Shown piece after piece: positions 33,679 through 45,481 of a DNA stretch of 64,000 nucleotides. The position numbers were made by a program, and so were the translations under genes. Location of the stretch: positions 424,501-488,500 of the forward strand of contig VNWV01000009.1 in assembly GCA_009801085.1 (NCBI GenBank), given 5' to 3'. This DNA comes from Lasiodiplodia sp. COLG20 (taxonomy: Eukaryota > Ascomycota > Dothideomycetes > Botryosphaeriales > Botryosphaeriaceae). The notes beneath the pieces are model-generated. The model saw only the letters and a program-made list of their open reading frames with translations, ran no database searches and was not told the origin of the DNA. The first letter of the stretch is position 1; each line of letters starts with the position of its first letter.

Positions 33679-35853
33679 TTACCGGCCGAATCGTGCGCTC
33701 AGCCCTGCAAATGCGTCCGGGCTTTGCCTCCCACCCATCATACCGGAGAAATCGACACTTTCTTGACTGACGTGACGCGCTCCTCCTCCTCCGTTGGCGC
33801 CTACAGCCGGCTGACCAGGGACGGTTGAGAATGGATTCGCGCTACCCGTTGACCCAGCCATGTCTCCAGCAGAGTTCGACGCAGCGGGCAAGGTCGCGTT
33901 TTGCCCGTTGACCGGCATGCTTTCAGCAGCCCCGGGTGCCACGGTGCCAGAAGGGGGCGCAGGAGCCAATTGGGGCTGGCTATACAGAGCTAATATCGAA
34001 TTTTTATCCTGGCGGATGGGAAACTGCGGTTGCGGTTGATAGGGATTGGTGAAGTGATTCGGCTGTTGTTGGAATCGCGGGTATCCACTCTGGGCTTGGA
34101 ATTGGTCTTGCGGCTGCTGGTACCCCGTGCTAGGGCCCTGCTGCTGTTGTCCAAAACCAAACTGCGCCGTTTGTTGCGATGGCTGTGGGTAGAATTGCCC
34201 CTGCGCGTTGGAGATAGCCTGCCATTGTGGTTGCTGCTGCTGCTGCGGCTGAGAGAAGGCCGGGAGGGATGGTACCTGAGAATTAAAGGGGTTACTGCTG
34301 GTAAATATCTGGGAACGAGAAGTTTTCAAGAACGGATTGCCTCCTTGGGTAGAGTGGAATCCTCCTTGCTGGCCATAAGATGGCTGACCCTGTTGGGTGC
34401 CGGTAAACTGTGGCGGTATTTGTGGCACCGGCGGAGGGGTGAAGGTATGCAAGAACGGATTGTATCCCTGCTGTTGTTGACTTTGGGTACCGTGGCCTCC
34501 AGTGTGGTTCGGAAAGAGCTGTTGCGGCTGCTGTGGCTGGGAAAGTTGGAGATTCTGGAAGGACTGATCCAAAGCCGGGTGTGCCGTTGCAGGAGCTTGC
34601 GGCGGCTGGGATGAGGGAAGAAAGGGATTGAACGACGCGCCGGTCGGCTGGGCCTGCAAAGCTTGGAACTGCTGCTGGATCATTGGCTGAGGAGCGTCCA
34701 GCCGGTCGAAAGGGTTTGTTGACTGGAGCCCAGCTGGGGCCGTTGGAGGCGGCGCGGAAGGCCTAGTCCGGCCCGTGGAGAGTCCGTTGGCGTTTTCGCT
34801 GTGAGCAGATACAGGCGTATGTGCTCTGGAAATGCTCCTGCCGCCTTCGCCCAACCTTATCAAAGTCTCCACAGACTTCTCCAAGTTCCCGTTGAGCCCT
34901 TTGAGCACCGTCACGTTGCGTTTCTCGTCCGGAAAGCCCATGTCTTTCAATGTCTGGAGCTTCGTCTCGAAGCTGTCGGCAGACGCGCTTCGCACATTGT
35001 GCCCGAATACTCTCGATGCCTTGTTCACTCTCGGTGGCGAAGAGTCCCCGAACCCGCTGAGGCCGACGCCCACGCCCGGCGACGACGGAGGACTGGTTGA
35101 GTCGGGCTTCGGCGCCGGGAAAGTAGCGGAAGAGGCTCGAAGTCCGAATCCAAAGCGTTTTCCCGGCTTCGGAGGCAGTGGCGGGGGCCGGTCCTCCGCA
35201 GAGCTTGTGCTGCCCGTGTTGTGCCTGGTCCCGGGGCGTGATTCTCCTGAGAAAGCCTTGTGCTCGTACTTTTGTCGAATGAAACGCTCCAACGCACCCT
35301 CGACCTCGTCCACGTCAATTGGTATGTTCGGCTTCACGTTGTTCGGGTTGTATATCCGGTTGGAGGCCACATTTCCCACGCGCTTCATGTTCTATCGAGG
35401 GTTATTATCTGTCACGGGCGGATAGGGAAGAGAGCGACACACATCGACCTGATCATTGCTCCAGCTGTCCATGCTCAACGATTTGACTTTGGAAATGTGC
35501 GTCCCCAGCTTGCGATGCAGCGTCGCGCAGCGCATGCAGAGAAAGATGCCCAACTGTTTTCACGGCACCATGTCAGCAGCCAGGCCCGAGGTTGGTCCCA
35601 TTACGGACGGAACGTGTAGCGGGACGGATCGGATCGCATAGGTTGGCACTCACGCTCCAGCTTGCCCATCCTGCGGAGAGAGAGCAGTTAGCATTGGGCG
35701 CCTACGGCGGCAGGGCAACGGGCGGGCGCATCACGCACCTGGGTTTCGAGCTCCGCAGTCGGCACACCTGTCATTGCCGGCGACGGACTTGATCAGGTCT
35801 TGGAGGGCGCGCTCGTTGCGCGCCTGCTGGCGCTTGTTCAGGGCTGAAGCCAT
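33679..35853 (-). CDS. ArfGAP-UBA protein with Gln/NPF-rich tail (Gts1/Ucp3-like)
   Basis: Four exons: complement of 33679-35391, 35443-35553, 35654-35670 and 35739-35853, 651 aa; introns are 51, 100 and 68 nt and one exon is 17 nt. Residues 1 to ~140 form an ArfGAP domain: zinc-finger Cys30, Cys33, Cys50, Cys53 (C-x2-C-x16-C-x2-C) and the catalytic arginine finger Arg58 in CATLHRKLG. A UBA domain follows at about 220-262 (KLQTLKDMGF to KSVETLIRLG). The remaining ~380 residues are Gln/Pro-rich with several NPF motifs (STNPFD, SFNPFL, GYNPFL, GGNPFL, SSNPFN, SANPFS). NPF motifs bind EH domains of endocytic adaptors. The order ArfGAP, UBA, Q-rich tail matches yeast Gts1 and fission yeast Ucp3, which act on Arf GTPases in endocytosis and Golgi traffic. 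Confidence 0.93.
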
Positions 35854-38800
35854 GCTGTGTGGTGGTTGGGCTGTTCGGAGGAGGCGCGGAGGAGGGACGG
35901 ATGCGATCCTCGAGATTGGTAAACAGACGTCAGGTCACGCTAAACCCAGGGGCAAGGCGTGCCAGCGCGTGCATGCTGAGAGCGCAGGGAAAGGAAGAAG
36001 AGCGGCTCTGGGGGTGTCCAGCGGGCAGGCGCATAAAGTTGGATGGCGCTGGCTGACGGACGAGTCGTGTGGTCCGGCTCATCGCTGCCGCGGCGGATAG
36101 CGTCGCCCATATAGAAGTGGCGCTCGTTTGGAGCGAGGACATGGCGCGTCAGGGGCAGTGCTCGCGCGTATCCCACGGCGTCCCCGTGTACTTATTTAAA
36201 TGCGATGACCTCGCTAGACGTTGACTGCCCGCTCCGCGCCCGCAGCTTGCTCCACGATGGCCTCTGTGCTGCTGCCGCTGCTGCTGCTGCGATGCTCGCG
36301 AGCTCCGCCAGGCCGCTGCCCCGACGACGTCAGGCAGCAGGCCGGCGGGCGCGGGCAGCAGTGGCCATCGCAGCGCCGCATTGCACCGAGCAGCCGAGCA
36401 GCGCGCGCGCTTCATTTGCGAGAAATGTGCGCGGCGGCATGTCTGGCAGACAGGCGGCATCGGCGCCCTCGACATGAAATGATGCCTGCGCCGAAGCCGT
36501 GGGAACCTGCACCACCTCAAATTGGTCTGGTACGCCAATATGACCGGCAAGCTCATGGGGTGTGCGCAGGCGGTTGATTAAGTGTACGTCCCGCCCGAGG
36601 GCGGATTGAATGTGTGATGAGGAGAAAAGGAGAAGGCGCGGGCGAAGAGATTTTGATAGCCCCAGCGCAGCCTAGCGCCGTCGCGCTGATGTAAGCAGCA
36701 GCCACACAAAACTTTCGCGCGGCCTGGCGCAGCTCTACACCACGCATCCTCCATCCGACGTCTGGAAAATGAGATGGCTGCCGCCTCCGTGTGCCTTGCA
36801 CATCACAATGTTGCGCTGCGCTTCTATTAATACAGACCCGTCGCCCGTCCCCTCGGGGTCGCAGCCCGAAGCACCATCTGGCCCCATGTCCCGACCAGAT
36901 TCATGTCCGGCGCGTCTCGCTTCGCCGTGATCCGCCGGCTGCAGGCGACACTTGTAGCTCCACGATTTGCCTGCCTCTCGCGTCGTTCAATGGCCCTGAA
37001 GCATACTTCATCAATCAGTGGAAGAGCAAAATAGGCTTTTAGCAGGGCCGCGTCTTCTCCACCCTACTGCTCACTCGCCGTGGAGCAGTAGGACTATTCT
37101 AATTGACGAACATTGCCGCTGTCCGATCCGGCGGCTTGCAGCGCCTTTGGCTGCCCAAGTTCGGGTTGCAGGCAAGCCTCGACCGTGACGCGTCCTGTAG
37201 GCTTGCACGTATTCTGGTATGCCGCTGGTCGGTGCATGCCGGTCCTGCAATCGAGCAGGCACGCACGGGACGAGGCAGGGCCTCGCCGTGTCGGTGCATC
37301 GAGGGCAGTCCGCGAATTTGTTTCGCGGGAGAGATTTGCAAGCAAGGTAGACGGATTGCTCCTGGCGATGCGTGGTCGTGAAAGAAAATGTGGTAAGCTG
37401 ACGGCTCGGGGACAGATGGAGGGAGCAAAACAATGTGCGCAGCTCTTATCCGGCCGCAAATTGCCAAAGCTCAACCAAATGCCGTCGACGTGCATTCGGG
37501 GAAAGCGAGAGTAGGTCTAGCTTGCTGGCTGCGGATGCCATTTGCCTGGGTGCGGGGCAACGGTCGTCTCCTAAGCGAAAGCGAGAACGACGCCGGAGCG
37601 TAGGTAGGTAGGTGCGGGGCTTCGGCTGGGTGTCTTGCTGAGAGATGCGGTTGTGGTGTGGCAGGAGAGAGTGCTGCCTGAGGCTGGAGAGGCGCGGGGC
37701 GGTGGGGCGGTTGCCCTAGTACTTGTTCTTAGCCGGCTCTCATTGGCTACCAGTCCTCAGACGCTGCCCAGGTCACCGCTCCCAGTGCTTGCGGGCGGCC
37801 CGCGGAGCCAGTGGCTGCTTCTCACCGACGAAGCGCGGCGTAGACGTCGATCTTTTTTGCTGCCTGGCCCCCACGTCCCGCGTCGGTGAAGGCGAGTCCG
37901 GGCTGACCGCAGCCTTCATCAGCCGGATGGGGCATCATGGGGCGTCTGTCCTGACATCGTCCTGCTCACCATGCCATGGCCCGGCGCCGCTCAGCTACTC
38001 AGCTCTCGCGACTAGCAGCATGCTGGCCGCAGCATTCGTGAGCGCGTCAATGGACGTGGTGAAGCGTGTGCTCCAATCAGCTGGAGCCGTGCGACTGCGG
38101 ACATGCCGAAAAGCGCCTTGCGGCACATGCAGGCAAGACGGCAGTCAGGAAATGCAGGTACCTTGGATTCCCGAGGACCCACGCCATGCAGACGGGAGCT
38201 TGTCTTGCGTCAACCGCGGGCCAACGACCACCCTCCTGGACCGTCATCCATGTACACAGACTCCCGACCTGTGCGTCTGATCACGTATCTCGTCAGATGC
38301 GCCCGCAGATTGGCAGAATGCCGCTCGCGGGAGGATGCTTTCGGACCTAGCGCCTCGCTGCGTCTTGCATACCCGCCGTCCCCCCCGTGCCATTCGAGAA
38401 CATTGGGGCCGTTGCCTAGTTTCTCTCCCTCCCACCAGCCCTATGCCATCCCGCCGCCCATTGGACGGGTTGGACTTTGGTGCTGCAGTCTCTCCGCCTT
38501 ACGCCGCTCGACCGTCTTTCCTTCCGCCTTTGGGTGAATGGTAACGATGTCGGTGTTCGCCACCCCCGGACCGCCGCCAGTGCTGCCTACGGCTGCCACG
38601 ATGCCTTCCTCGCCCGGCCTGCCGTATGTGGCTCGCAGCTCGGATGACGCTGTGGTTCCCTCCCTGGCTTGAATGCTACTCATGTCCACGTTCACTTCTC
38701 ATAAGATGGGGCCTCGAGCTGGGTCCGCAGTCATCTTCCGGGCGAGTCTACGCCTTCAGCCCATCGAATTGATCCCACCCAGGCCGCCAACGCCGCATTG

Positions 38801-39025
38801 CCTCTTTGGGGATCACGGCCACACTTCGAAGCACCACATGCATGTTCGAGCCTGCGGCGCATACCATTCCACCTTCGCCGTGGTCCTTGAGCCGTAGTTG
38901 TCTCCCGGCCGCCCCGGCAGCATTGTGCCTCTCAATGAAGCAGATCGGACACGCTATCCACGCCGCATGCAAACCCAGGACCCCCCGGCGTTCGGCTTGT
39001 CATCTCCCGGCAAAACGACGGCACC
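35854..39025. other. Long divergent gene-poor region (3.2 kb)
   Basis: The region lies between the starts of the ArfGAP gene (-) and the bZIP-type gene (+). No convincing gene: frames are short, overlap in all phases and are Arg/Pro/Ser-rich. A (TAGG)3 run lies near 37,600. A minus-strand frame at 38441-38695 has less biased composition but no full gene context. Confidence 0.5.
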
Positions 39026-39482
39026 ATGTCCCAAGGACAGCAGACGGGCGGCGCAGGGTCAGCCTCGAGCGAAGGACCATGGCACTCCCCCGGTGATGAC
39101 TGGGCGCACATCCAAGATCCAACCGAGCGGCGCAAGATCCAGAACAAGTTGGCTCAAAGGAAATACCGTAAGACAAGCACGCCGAGTGGAATCTCCGCGC
39201 ACTCGCTGAACATGTAGCACAGGGCAGAAAGCGAAGGACGAGCGCGAAGAAAAGGAGAGGAACGCGGCGAACCAACAGTTGGCTGGTGGCGCCTACAGTC
39301 TGCCGGCGCCCGGAGACTGTGAGCCGTTTCCGGGCCGGCAACTGTCAGGCCTTCCTTGGGGAGGGGTGTCGATGAGCCACATGGTCGAATCGGGCAAATC
39401 CAAGGAGCAGAGCCCATTTGATAGCTCGCGCGAGACGTCAGTGTACGCCTCGGGGTCTCGGACTGGGGGAAGCTCGCGGTAA
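39026..39482 (+). CDS. Short bZIP-type protein with basic region but no leucine zipper
   Basis: Two exons: 39026-39167 and 39223-39482, 133 aa. Starts MSQGQQTGGAGSASSEG. A basic region RRKIQNKLAQRKYRQKAKD spans the 55-nt intron and fits the fungal AP-1/Pap1-type consensus N-x2-AQ-x3-[FY]R. After it comes a charged helix (ERE-EKERN) without heptad leucines, then a Gly/Pro-containing stretch with LSGLPWGGVSMSHMVESGK and a Ser-rich end (RTGGSSR). This arrangement, with an acidic-aromatic DDW motif just before DP-ERRKIQN, recurs in a family of short bZIP-like proteins of filamentous ascomycetes as I recall them. It probably acts in the nucleus as a DNA-binding or dominant-interfering factor; the function is unknown. 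The stop follows directly after GSSR and overlaps a GTAAGC donor-like site, so a longer spliced form is possible. Confidence 0.82.
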
Positions 39483-40847
39483 GCAACCCTGGCCAGCGTG
39501 AGTCTCTCCAGCCATCATGCGATAGGCCGTCAGTTGATGTGTTCTTGCAGGCTAGGGTTGCGTCTCACTGATCATTTTGCGAGAGGGTGTCCTGCTTGGG
39601 TGATCTTTGGCCCCTCCAACCCACCTCATCGCCGCTCATGACGGCGCATCTCCATCTTCCTCGCCGTGCAGGTCACGGCGCGAAGGTGGCTCAGCGGCCT
39701 CGATGCTCCTCTCAGGTCTTTACCGTCACGGTGCGGCGTTACGGCTCCAATGTTTGGGGCATGGCGAGAGTCTTGCCACGGACCGTAGGGACTCTCAGGG
39801 CCAGGCAGCATTGCATTTACGGGGCGTTGATCTTTCGGAGCTTTTTCGTAGCATGTGCATGCTGTGGCTGGGATGCGGCGCGTATCTGGCGTGATCTGCG
39901 CAAGGCAGAGGATAGCATGGAGCAGATCTATTTGTGTGCGTTGTCTTCACGAACGTCCCATAGACGGAGAGTAGTTAAGCGCTTCGTGGCCGCAGATGGG
40001 CGGGCGCGGACTGGAGCAAGCCTCATCAGAAAAGTAGAGCAGTGTTGGGTTGCAAGATTAAAAAAGAGTTGGCTGTCAGTGAAGCAGAGGCGCAAAAATA
40101 GTTAGCGCAGCCCCACCGGAAATGCACAGCCATGCCAGATGCGCTTGGCAACGGCTTCCACGCTCGACGACACTTTCCTCGCGCCAACACCCAACCCGCT
40201 GCGATCTGATCGCGGCTGGGGTATGCCTGCCGTTAATCGTGCGCCCGCCATCACAGTGCTCTTCAGAGGAACCGTGCCGCAACTGGTGCCTGGCGATACC
40301 GACCCAGACGCCGTGCAAGCATCCAATCCGTGAAGCCATGGCTCCAAGGATGCCGCTTCCAGACGCCACAGCCCGTTGCGATGCGGCAAAGCAATCTGTG
40401 GACGCCGCCTGCACGCCAAGAGCTATCGTTGGTGATCTCCGATACCCGCCGCGATTCTTATGCAACGCAGAGCTGTTCCTTCTTGCTTGCCATGGCAGAT
40501 ATGAGCTATGCCGCCTGCTGTGAGCGCGGAACCCCGCCCTGCGGCGCTACTCGCCCTGTGCCCGCGCCGCCGCGGCTGGCGACACTCTCCACACCGTCAA
40601 GCGCCACTTTGATGGAGAGGCTTAGGCGGACTATCTTTCGACCAACTTCCCTCGCTTTGCACCATTGTTACGGCGAAGTTAGCTGGCGCTGGTAGGTTAT
40701 ATAATGGCGTAGAACATCCAGACAAGTACCCATCACCACTTCCACTCCAGATTTCGGCTCTCTACACCTCTTTTCTACCTTGCGTACTATCCCCGTTCCT
40801 CAATCTATCGTCTCTTCACTCTTCCTTGCACCCATAACCAGCCCACA
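39483..40847. other. Intergenic, contains promoter of the following gene
   Basis: No gene recognised. The last ~150 bp before 40,848 has a TATA-like box and a pyrimidine-rich stretch typical of fungal core promoters. Confidence 0.45.
40698..40704 (+). promoter_or_regulatory. TATA-box-like element upstream of the 410-aa unknown gene
   Basis: TATATAA lies 144 bp upstream of the ATG at 40848 and is followed by a CT-rich leader (ctctctacacctcttttc), a usual fungal core-promoter arrangement. Most other genes in the window lack such a clear TATA box, which hints that this gene may be inducible. Confidence 0.45.
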
Positions 40848-42131
40848 ATGGCAATGAACGACGTAATCGTGGCAAGCTCAGGCCTCGCCTATCGGGTCCA
40901 CGATTCCATAGAGCAAAACGCCAGAGAAGGACTGGTGGCGGATGGGAACTTCCAGGTGGTGGGGTTTGCGCTCACCACCATGAACCGCGACTACATGTTT
41001 TACGTCAGAGATGGAGCGAATTGCTGGGGATTGACCGTGAGCCAGGAGCATACTGCGCCACTCTGTGAATGCCAACCTCGAGATCCTCTTCGAGACCATC
41101 TTCCTTGCAAGGTGCGAAAACCTCATTTGTTCTCGTGACTCCCTGCTGACTAGTGGTCGCAGCACGCCTTGTGGCTGATGGATCAAGTCTTGCTCACCGC
41201 TTCCCAATCGGGCTTCAACATTGCTCGCAAAGTCTTCCTCTTTTCAGATGGAACAGCCAGAGGGGAAGATGAACCGCCCCAGCAGCTGCCGTCCACCGCC
41301 AGGGTGATCGACACCATCAAGATCGAGAACCTCATAAGATGGCGTGGGTGGAACTTCCGCCCAGCACTATCCCCGGATAATGGCGGCGCTGGCCAGGGAG
41401 CTGGCAGCGCGAACCAAGACGGGGGGCCTCTTGAAGACAGATTGAAATTGCTCCATTGGGTCCTCGAACCGAGCAAGGAGAGCCGGGACGAGTTCGGCAA
41501 GTCTGTGCGAATCTTTGAGGCTAGGGATGAGCAGATCCTCAGAGATGTGTGGTCCGGGTTCAAGAGACTCACAGGGCTACTGTTGCACAACGTCGAGTTC
41601 GGCCCTCAGCTAGACGCCATACTCACTGCGGACTTTGCTCTTTCTGCCCGACTCGTCAAGCTGAAGTTCGAATACGAGAAGACTTTCGAGGAGTTCGATG
41701 CGCTGAGAAACGCTCTCTACCGCCAAGGGGCGAACCACGTCATCGAATATGCCGAGAAACTCCGTGGACACGCCGATAACATCACCAACCTCTACATTGA
41801 ATGGGGTGCTCGCAATCCTGGACATGTCTGGTACATGGCTGGCCTACTACTTGAGATCCTCTTTGGCGTCGTGACCCGGGACTTCAACATGTACGGCAAC
41901 TCCCAACAAACAGGAGGGAATGATAACTCGATGGGAAATCTTTATGTCCGCCTTGTCCGAGGGCAGCCGCTTTTCGTCGTTGGAACCCTCGATGCCATGC
42001 ACGCGAGCATACTCAGGAGCCACCAACCCAGCTTCGATTCAATCCGTGTATGCTGGCGACGCGTCGACGAGGATGATTCTTTCGCCTCCACGTTCAATCG
42101 AGTATTGGAAAAGGCCAGTCTTGGGCCGTAG
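40848..42131 (+). CDS. Unknown protein, ~410 aa, probably lineage-specific
   Basis: Two-exon model: 40848-41111 and 41163-42131, 410 aa, starting in good context (ccacaATGGCA). An alternative donor at 41037 (GTGAGC) also keeps frame and would remove 25 residues, so the join is uncertain. The product has no signal peptide. The first part (residues 1 to ~130) looks alpha/beta (VVGFALTTMNRDYMFYVRDG; ARKVFLFSDG). After a Gly/Gln-rich linker it becomes helical and charged (LEDRLKLLHWVLEP, KLKFEYEKTFEEFDALRNAL), with a hydrophobic segment near WYMAGLLLEILFGVVTRDF. I do not recognise a family. It is less GC-rich and more evenly composed than the chance frames around it. An upstream TATA box supports transcription. 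Confidence 0.75.
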
Positions 42132-43777
42132 GCGATGCATGGGTGGCTCAAGCGAGCCCGTTCCGACTGTAGAGATGATGCGAAGACGATAGATTAGACC
42201 CGACGGCTCACTGCCAACCCACCGCTCGTTCACGTTCCTGTATTAGAATTCCTACTGCATCAGTCGTTTTATTTTGTCCTTTCTGTGTTTGCTGTTTAGA
42301 TTAGAGCACCAGTCGTTTGTCTTCACTTGCAAAGTGTACATTAGCTTCAGTGGATTCTAAATCACTCTTCTCTTTCCGCCATGTCTTTTGATTTCGAACT
42401 CGGTGCATGTTTCGCCCGCTCAGCCTACACGCGTTCGATAATGCCATGACTTGTGGCTCTGGCCTAGACAGGGACCCATCTAGCCCTACACGCGGCCATG
42501 TGCGAGACCTTCGAAGGTCTCGGGTAGGCTCGACATCTACTCAAGCAGCGTTGTGCGACTCGGACCAAACCACAGTGGGGAGCTTCGAGGAGACTGGTGA
42601 TTATGTCTCCTGACTGCCGCGCGACAGGTCGGCGTGAGCATCAGGACGCATGAAGAAGCATCGAGATGGGCGGCCCGGGCCGGAGATCTTCAAGATGGCT
42701 TGATCAGAGTGGAGACGTCGGAGGTTGACAGAATGGGCTGACGGTCGAACCACCGAGGCATGCTGCTCGAGTTGAGACGCAGCCGTTCTCGCCGATAGCG
42801 TGATGCGATATCTCGTGAGCCGGCTCCAGTTTTCCCAGGCAGGCTAAGGCACGCCGTCTACGGGCCCGGGCGACACGCAGAGGCGTGGAGGCGCGCGCAA
42901 GGGACGCCGAGCAAGCTTACTGCTCCTGGTGCACAGAACTGCGGGGTTGGGCGAAGATCTGGTGGCTCGCGCGCTGACTCGCCGGCGTGCCGCTGCCAAC
43001 ATCATCGAGCAGCCAGCTGCGCCCGCCGACGCATGGCCGACGCCGTGCATCGCCCGTTAGGGGCGCCGGCGACCCACGGCGCGGCAGGGAGGGGCAGCGT
43101 GCGCAGGGCGTGCCCAGCGCCGTGCCCAACACGCGTCTGAGCCCTGCATGACGTGATAAGGGCTGTGGCCGCGGCAGCTGGAGGCGAGCGGACAAAGGCC
43201 GTTGGCTGGCTCACGTGGGCGCTCGCCGCGAAGGGATGATGCCTCCTGGCTGCGACGCCGCCGTGTGCAGCGGCGGGCGGGGAAGGGCGTGGTGTGTTCC
43301 TGGTCGGTCCGCGAGAGCTGGTGTGCGCAGTCAGCGGAGCGATAAGCCAATGCCAGGCCGGCGCGCCAACGGGGGCGTGCTCGAAGCGCGGGGAGCGCTA
43401 GCCCGCACTCGGCAGCGATCGGCGGTCCCTAGCGGCCAGTCGTGGCTGCTCCTTCCTGCTCCATTATTTACCACGACCTCCTCGTCCGCCCGCTGCATTC
43501 CTCGACCGCCCTCTCCCGCTCGCCTCCCCTGCCAGCTACTCGTGCCAGCAGTCCCGCGCTCCCCACTGCCGCTGCCCTGCGCCCTGCGACCGCATCGTCT
43601 GCTTTCTCCACCACGCTGCCCTGACGTAATCGGCGCTGCCTGCCGCCCTGGGACACGCCCTCGCCCGCGTTATAAGCCAGCGCCTGCCCCTTGCCGGGCC
43701 CGCAAAACCACTGCCCTCGTCCTGCGCCCCGTCCGCCCCATCAGAGCGCCATCTGCCTCGCATCCGCCAATTCCGCC
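42132..43777. other. Intergenic, contains a 20-bp palindrome
   Basis: No gene supported. The stretch includes the 3' flank of the 410-aa gene, a perfect 20-bp palindrome at 42503-42522, and from about 42,840 a very GC-rich segment leading to the next gene. That segment carries overlapping Arg/Pro-rich chance frames. Confidence 0.5.
42503..42522. repeat. Perfect 20-bp palindrome
   Basis: CGAGACCTTCGAAGGTCTCG reads the same on both strands. It has no loop and no obvious nearby repeat copy, so it could be a dimeric protein binding site or chance. Confidence 0.5.
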
Positions 43778-44717
43778 ATGTCCGACACGAACTCGCCGCC
43801 CCGCTCGCCTCCCCCCACCGAGCGCCGCCGCTCGTCCTTTGCCGGCCAGGCCTTCGCCGACCTGTTCGGTCGCCAGCCCGCCGGCCAGAGCCCTAACAAC
43901 GCCAACAACAACGCCAACGCCAACGGCAATGCGAACTATCAGGGCCCAATCACCACTGCCGCCGCCCAGGCCAACCGTCGCCGCCTGTCACTGACCACCC
44001 TCGGTCTGTCGGGCTCGCCCAGCCAGCCTTCTCCATTCAGTACCATGCGGAGCCGTGGCGAGAGCGTTTCGTCTGCCACCTCGGGCTCCTTCAACGAGAG
44101 CCCATTCGACGACGACGACACGTCCAGCTCCAACAGTCCGCCCAACACCGCCGCTACGTCGCCGTTTGCGCGCAGGCTGAGTTTTGGTGCCCGGGCGCTT
44201 CGCGACGTGAAGCAGGGAAATGGGAGCGGAAACACATCTGCCAATGGTAGAGCTCGCCCCAATGCTTCTTTCAAGTCTCCTACCCCGTCTTCGAACATTA
44301 CTGCGACCAAGGGTCGAGGTCTGTCTTGCTCGCTGCCCTCTATTCCCTCTGCGTTGCCCTTGCCGCATGTTACGTGTACAGTCCCTTCTCCCCCGCTGGC
44401 TTTGACATCTGTTACTCCTTCCTCCCGTCGTTCGCTCTTCGGCGCGAGGACGGGGGCCATGTGATTGTTTTCCATCATTTTTGAGCTCTCGCTGACGCCA
44501 CAATCGTCCAGATGGCTTCAATTTCGCTGAGAACATGCGTACCCGAGCAGAGCGCTCTTCCATCTCAGCCGCCAGCCCTGGCCGGGTCTCTCCGCCCATG
44601 CATCACCGGGCTAAGAGCATCGCCACTGCCGAGCCTATTCGCGAGGTACCAAAGGTCGCCAAGGCCCCCGATGCCTTCCAGGAGCGTATCTTGAAGGGTG
44701 ACTTCTACATGGACTAG
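43778..44717 (+). CDS. Conserved fungal protein of unknown function with DFYMD tail
   Basis: Two exons: 43778-44318 and 44512-44717, 248 aa; the 193-nt intron is much longer than most here. It starts MSDTNSPPRSPPPTERRRSS. The chain is Ser/Asn/Pro-rich and disordered, with RRxS-type phosphorylation motifs (ERRRSS, NRRRLS, ARRLS). It contains a short FADLFGR motif, a segment DGFNFAENMRTRAERSS just after the intron, and a conserved-looking end (DAFQERILKGDFYMD). I recall the C-terminal block being shared across filamentous ascomycetes, but no function is attached. The basophilic kinase sites suggest regulation by phosphorylation and perhaps 14-3-3 binding; this is inference. Confidence 0.85.
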
Positions 44718-45450
44718 AGTGCTTGCCGGGCCAACATCATCACGAATGACGACTGACATCACTACCACGCTTCGTGCGTAACATCCCACGGCATCTGCGC
44801 ACTCGGGCCGGGCCACCACATTGACGTTCACCATGCTTCCACGTGCTGCTCTTACCCTCCGCCAAGGCAAATGGGAAGCAACAAAGATCGCTTCCTACAA
44901 CGACCTTTCGTATCCTCCAGCCCGCTACTTCGGCCATCGACTTGAGCATCATAGCCTGCACCTGTTTATTTGCAACCGCTGCAGTCTGTCTCTCCCCGGT
45001 TGGCTACATTATGAACGTCGTAGGAAGCTTTCCCTGTCTTCAGACAGCGACCGTCTTTGCTTCGCGGCTGCTTGCTGGCTTCCATCGGCCCGCTGTGGCT
45101 CATGGAAATGTCCTCCGTACTGGATCGTGGGTTGACTCCCTGGGCACTGTCACGATTGCCATGACTTTGTTTGTCTCCTTTCACGGCGTTCATGTTTTTT
45201 TTTTATAAGGGGGATCACTGTTCCACCAGCAATCGGATCGGGAACTTGTAGTCTCGCTGTTTTGTCTCGGGCGTTGGCTGTGTTTCGAAACCAAGGCAGC
45301 CTGTTCCTTTTACGTCTTCGGGATCCCCTATCCTTAGGGAGTAAGGAAACAAAAACAGGGAACTCGGGCTTCCCAACGTGCGTTTTGCCTTTATCCTCCT
45401 GTATTTTTGTATGAGGTACCCTCCTACTGCCTTGGCGACTGCTGTTTCGC

Positions 45451-45481
<31 letters not shown>

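Noticed and set aside
38441..38695. Minus-strand frame of 84 codons with fairly natural composition
   Set aside because: Its first in-frame ATG gives only ~80 codons, with no recognised domain and no exon partner found.
41048..41111. Protein-like frame (containing NANLEILFETIFLA) in another phase of the 410-aa gene's first exon
   Set aside because: No splice combination links it in frame to the second exon, which needs phase 0 at 41163.
45455..45481. Poly-T run as the tail of a LINE/SINE retroposon
   Set aside because: No retroposon body, target-site duplication or Pol III promoter boxes are recognisable next to it.
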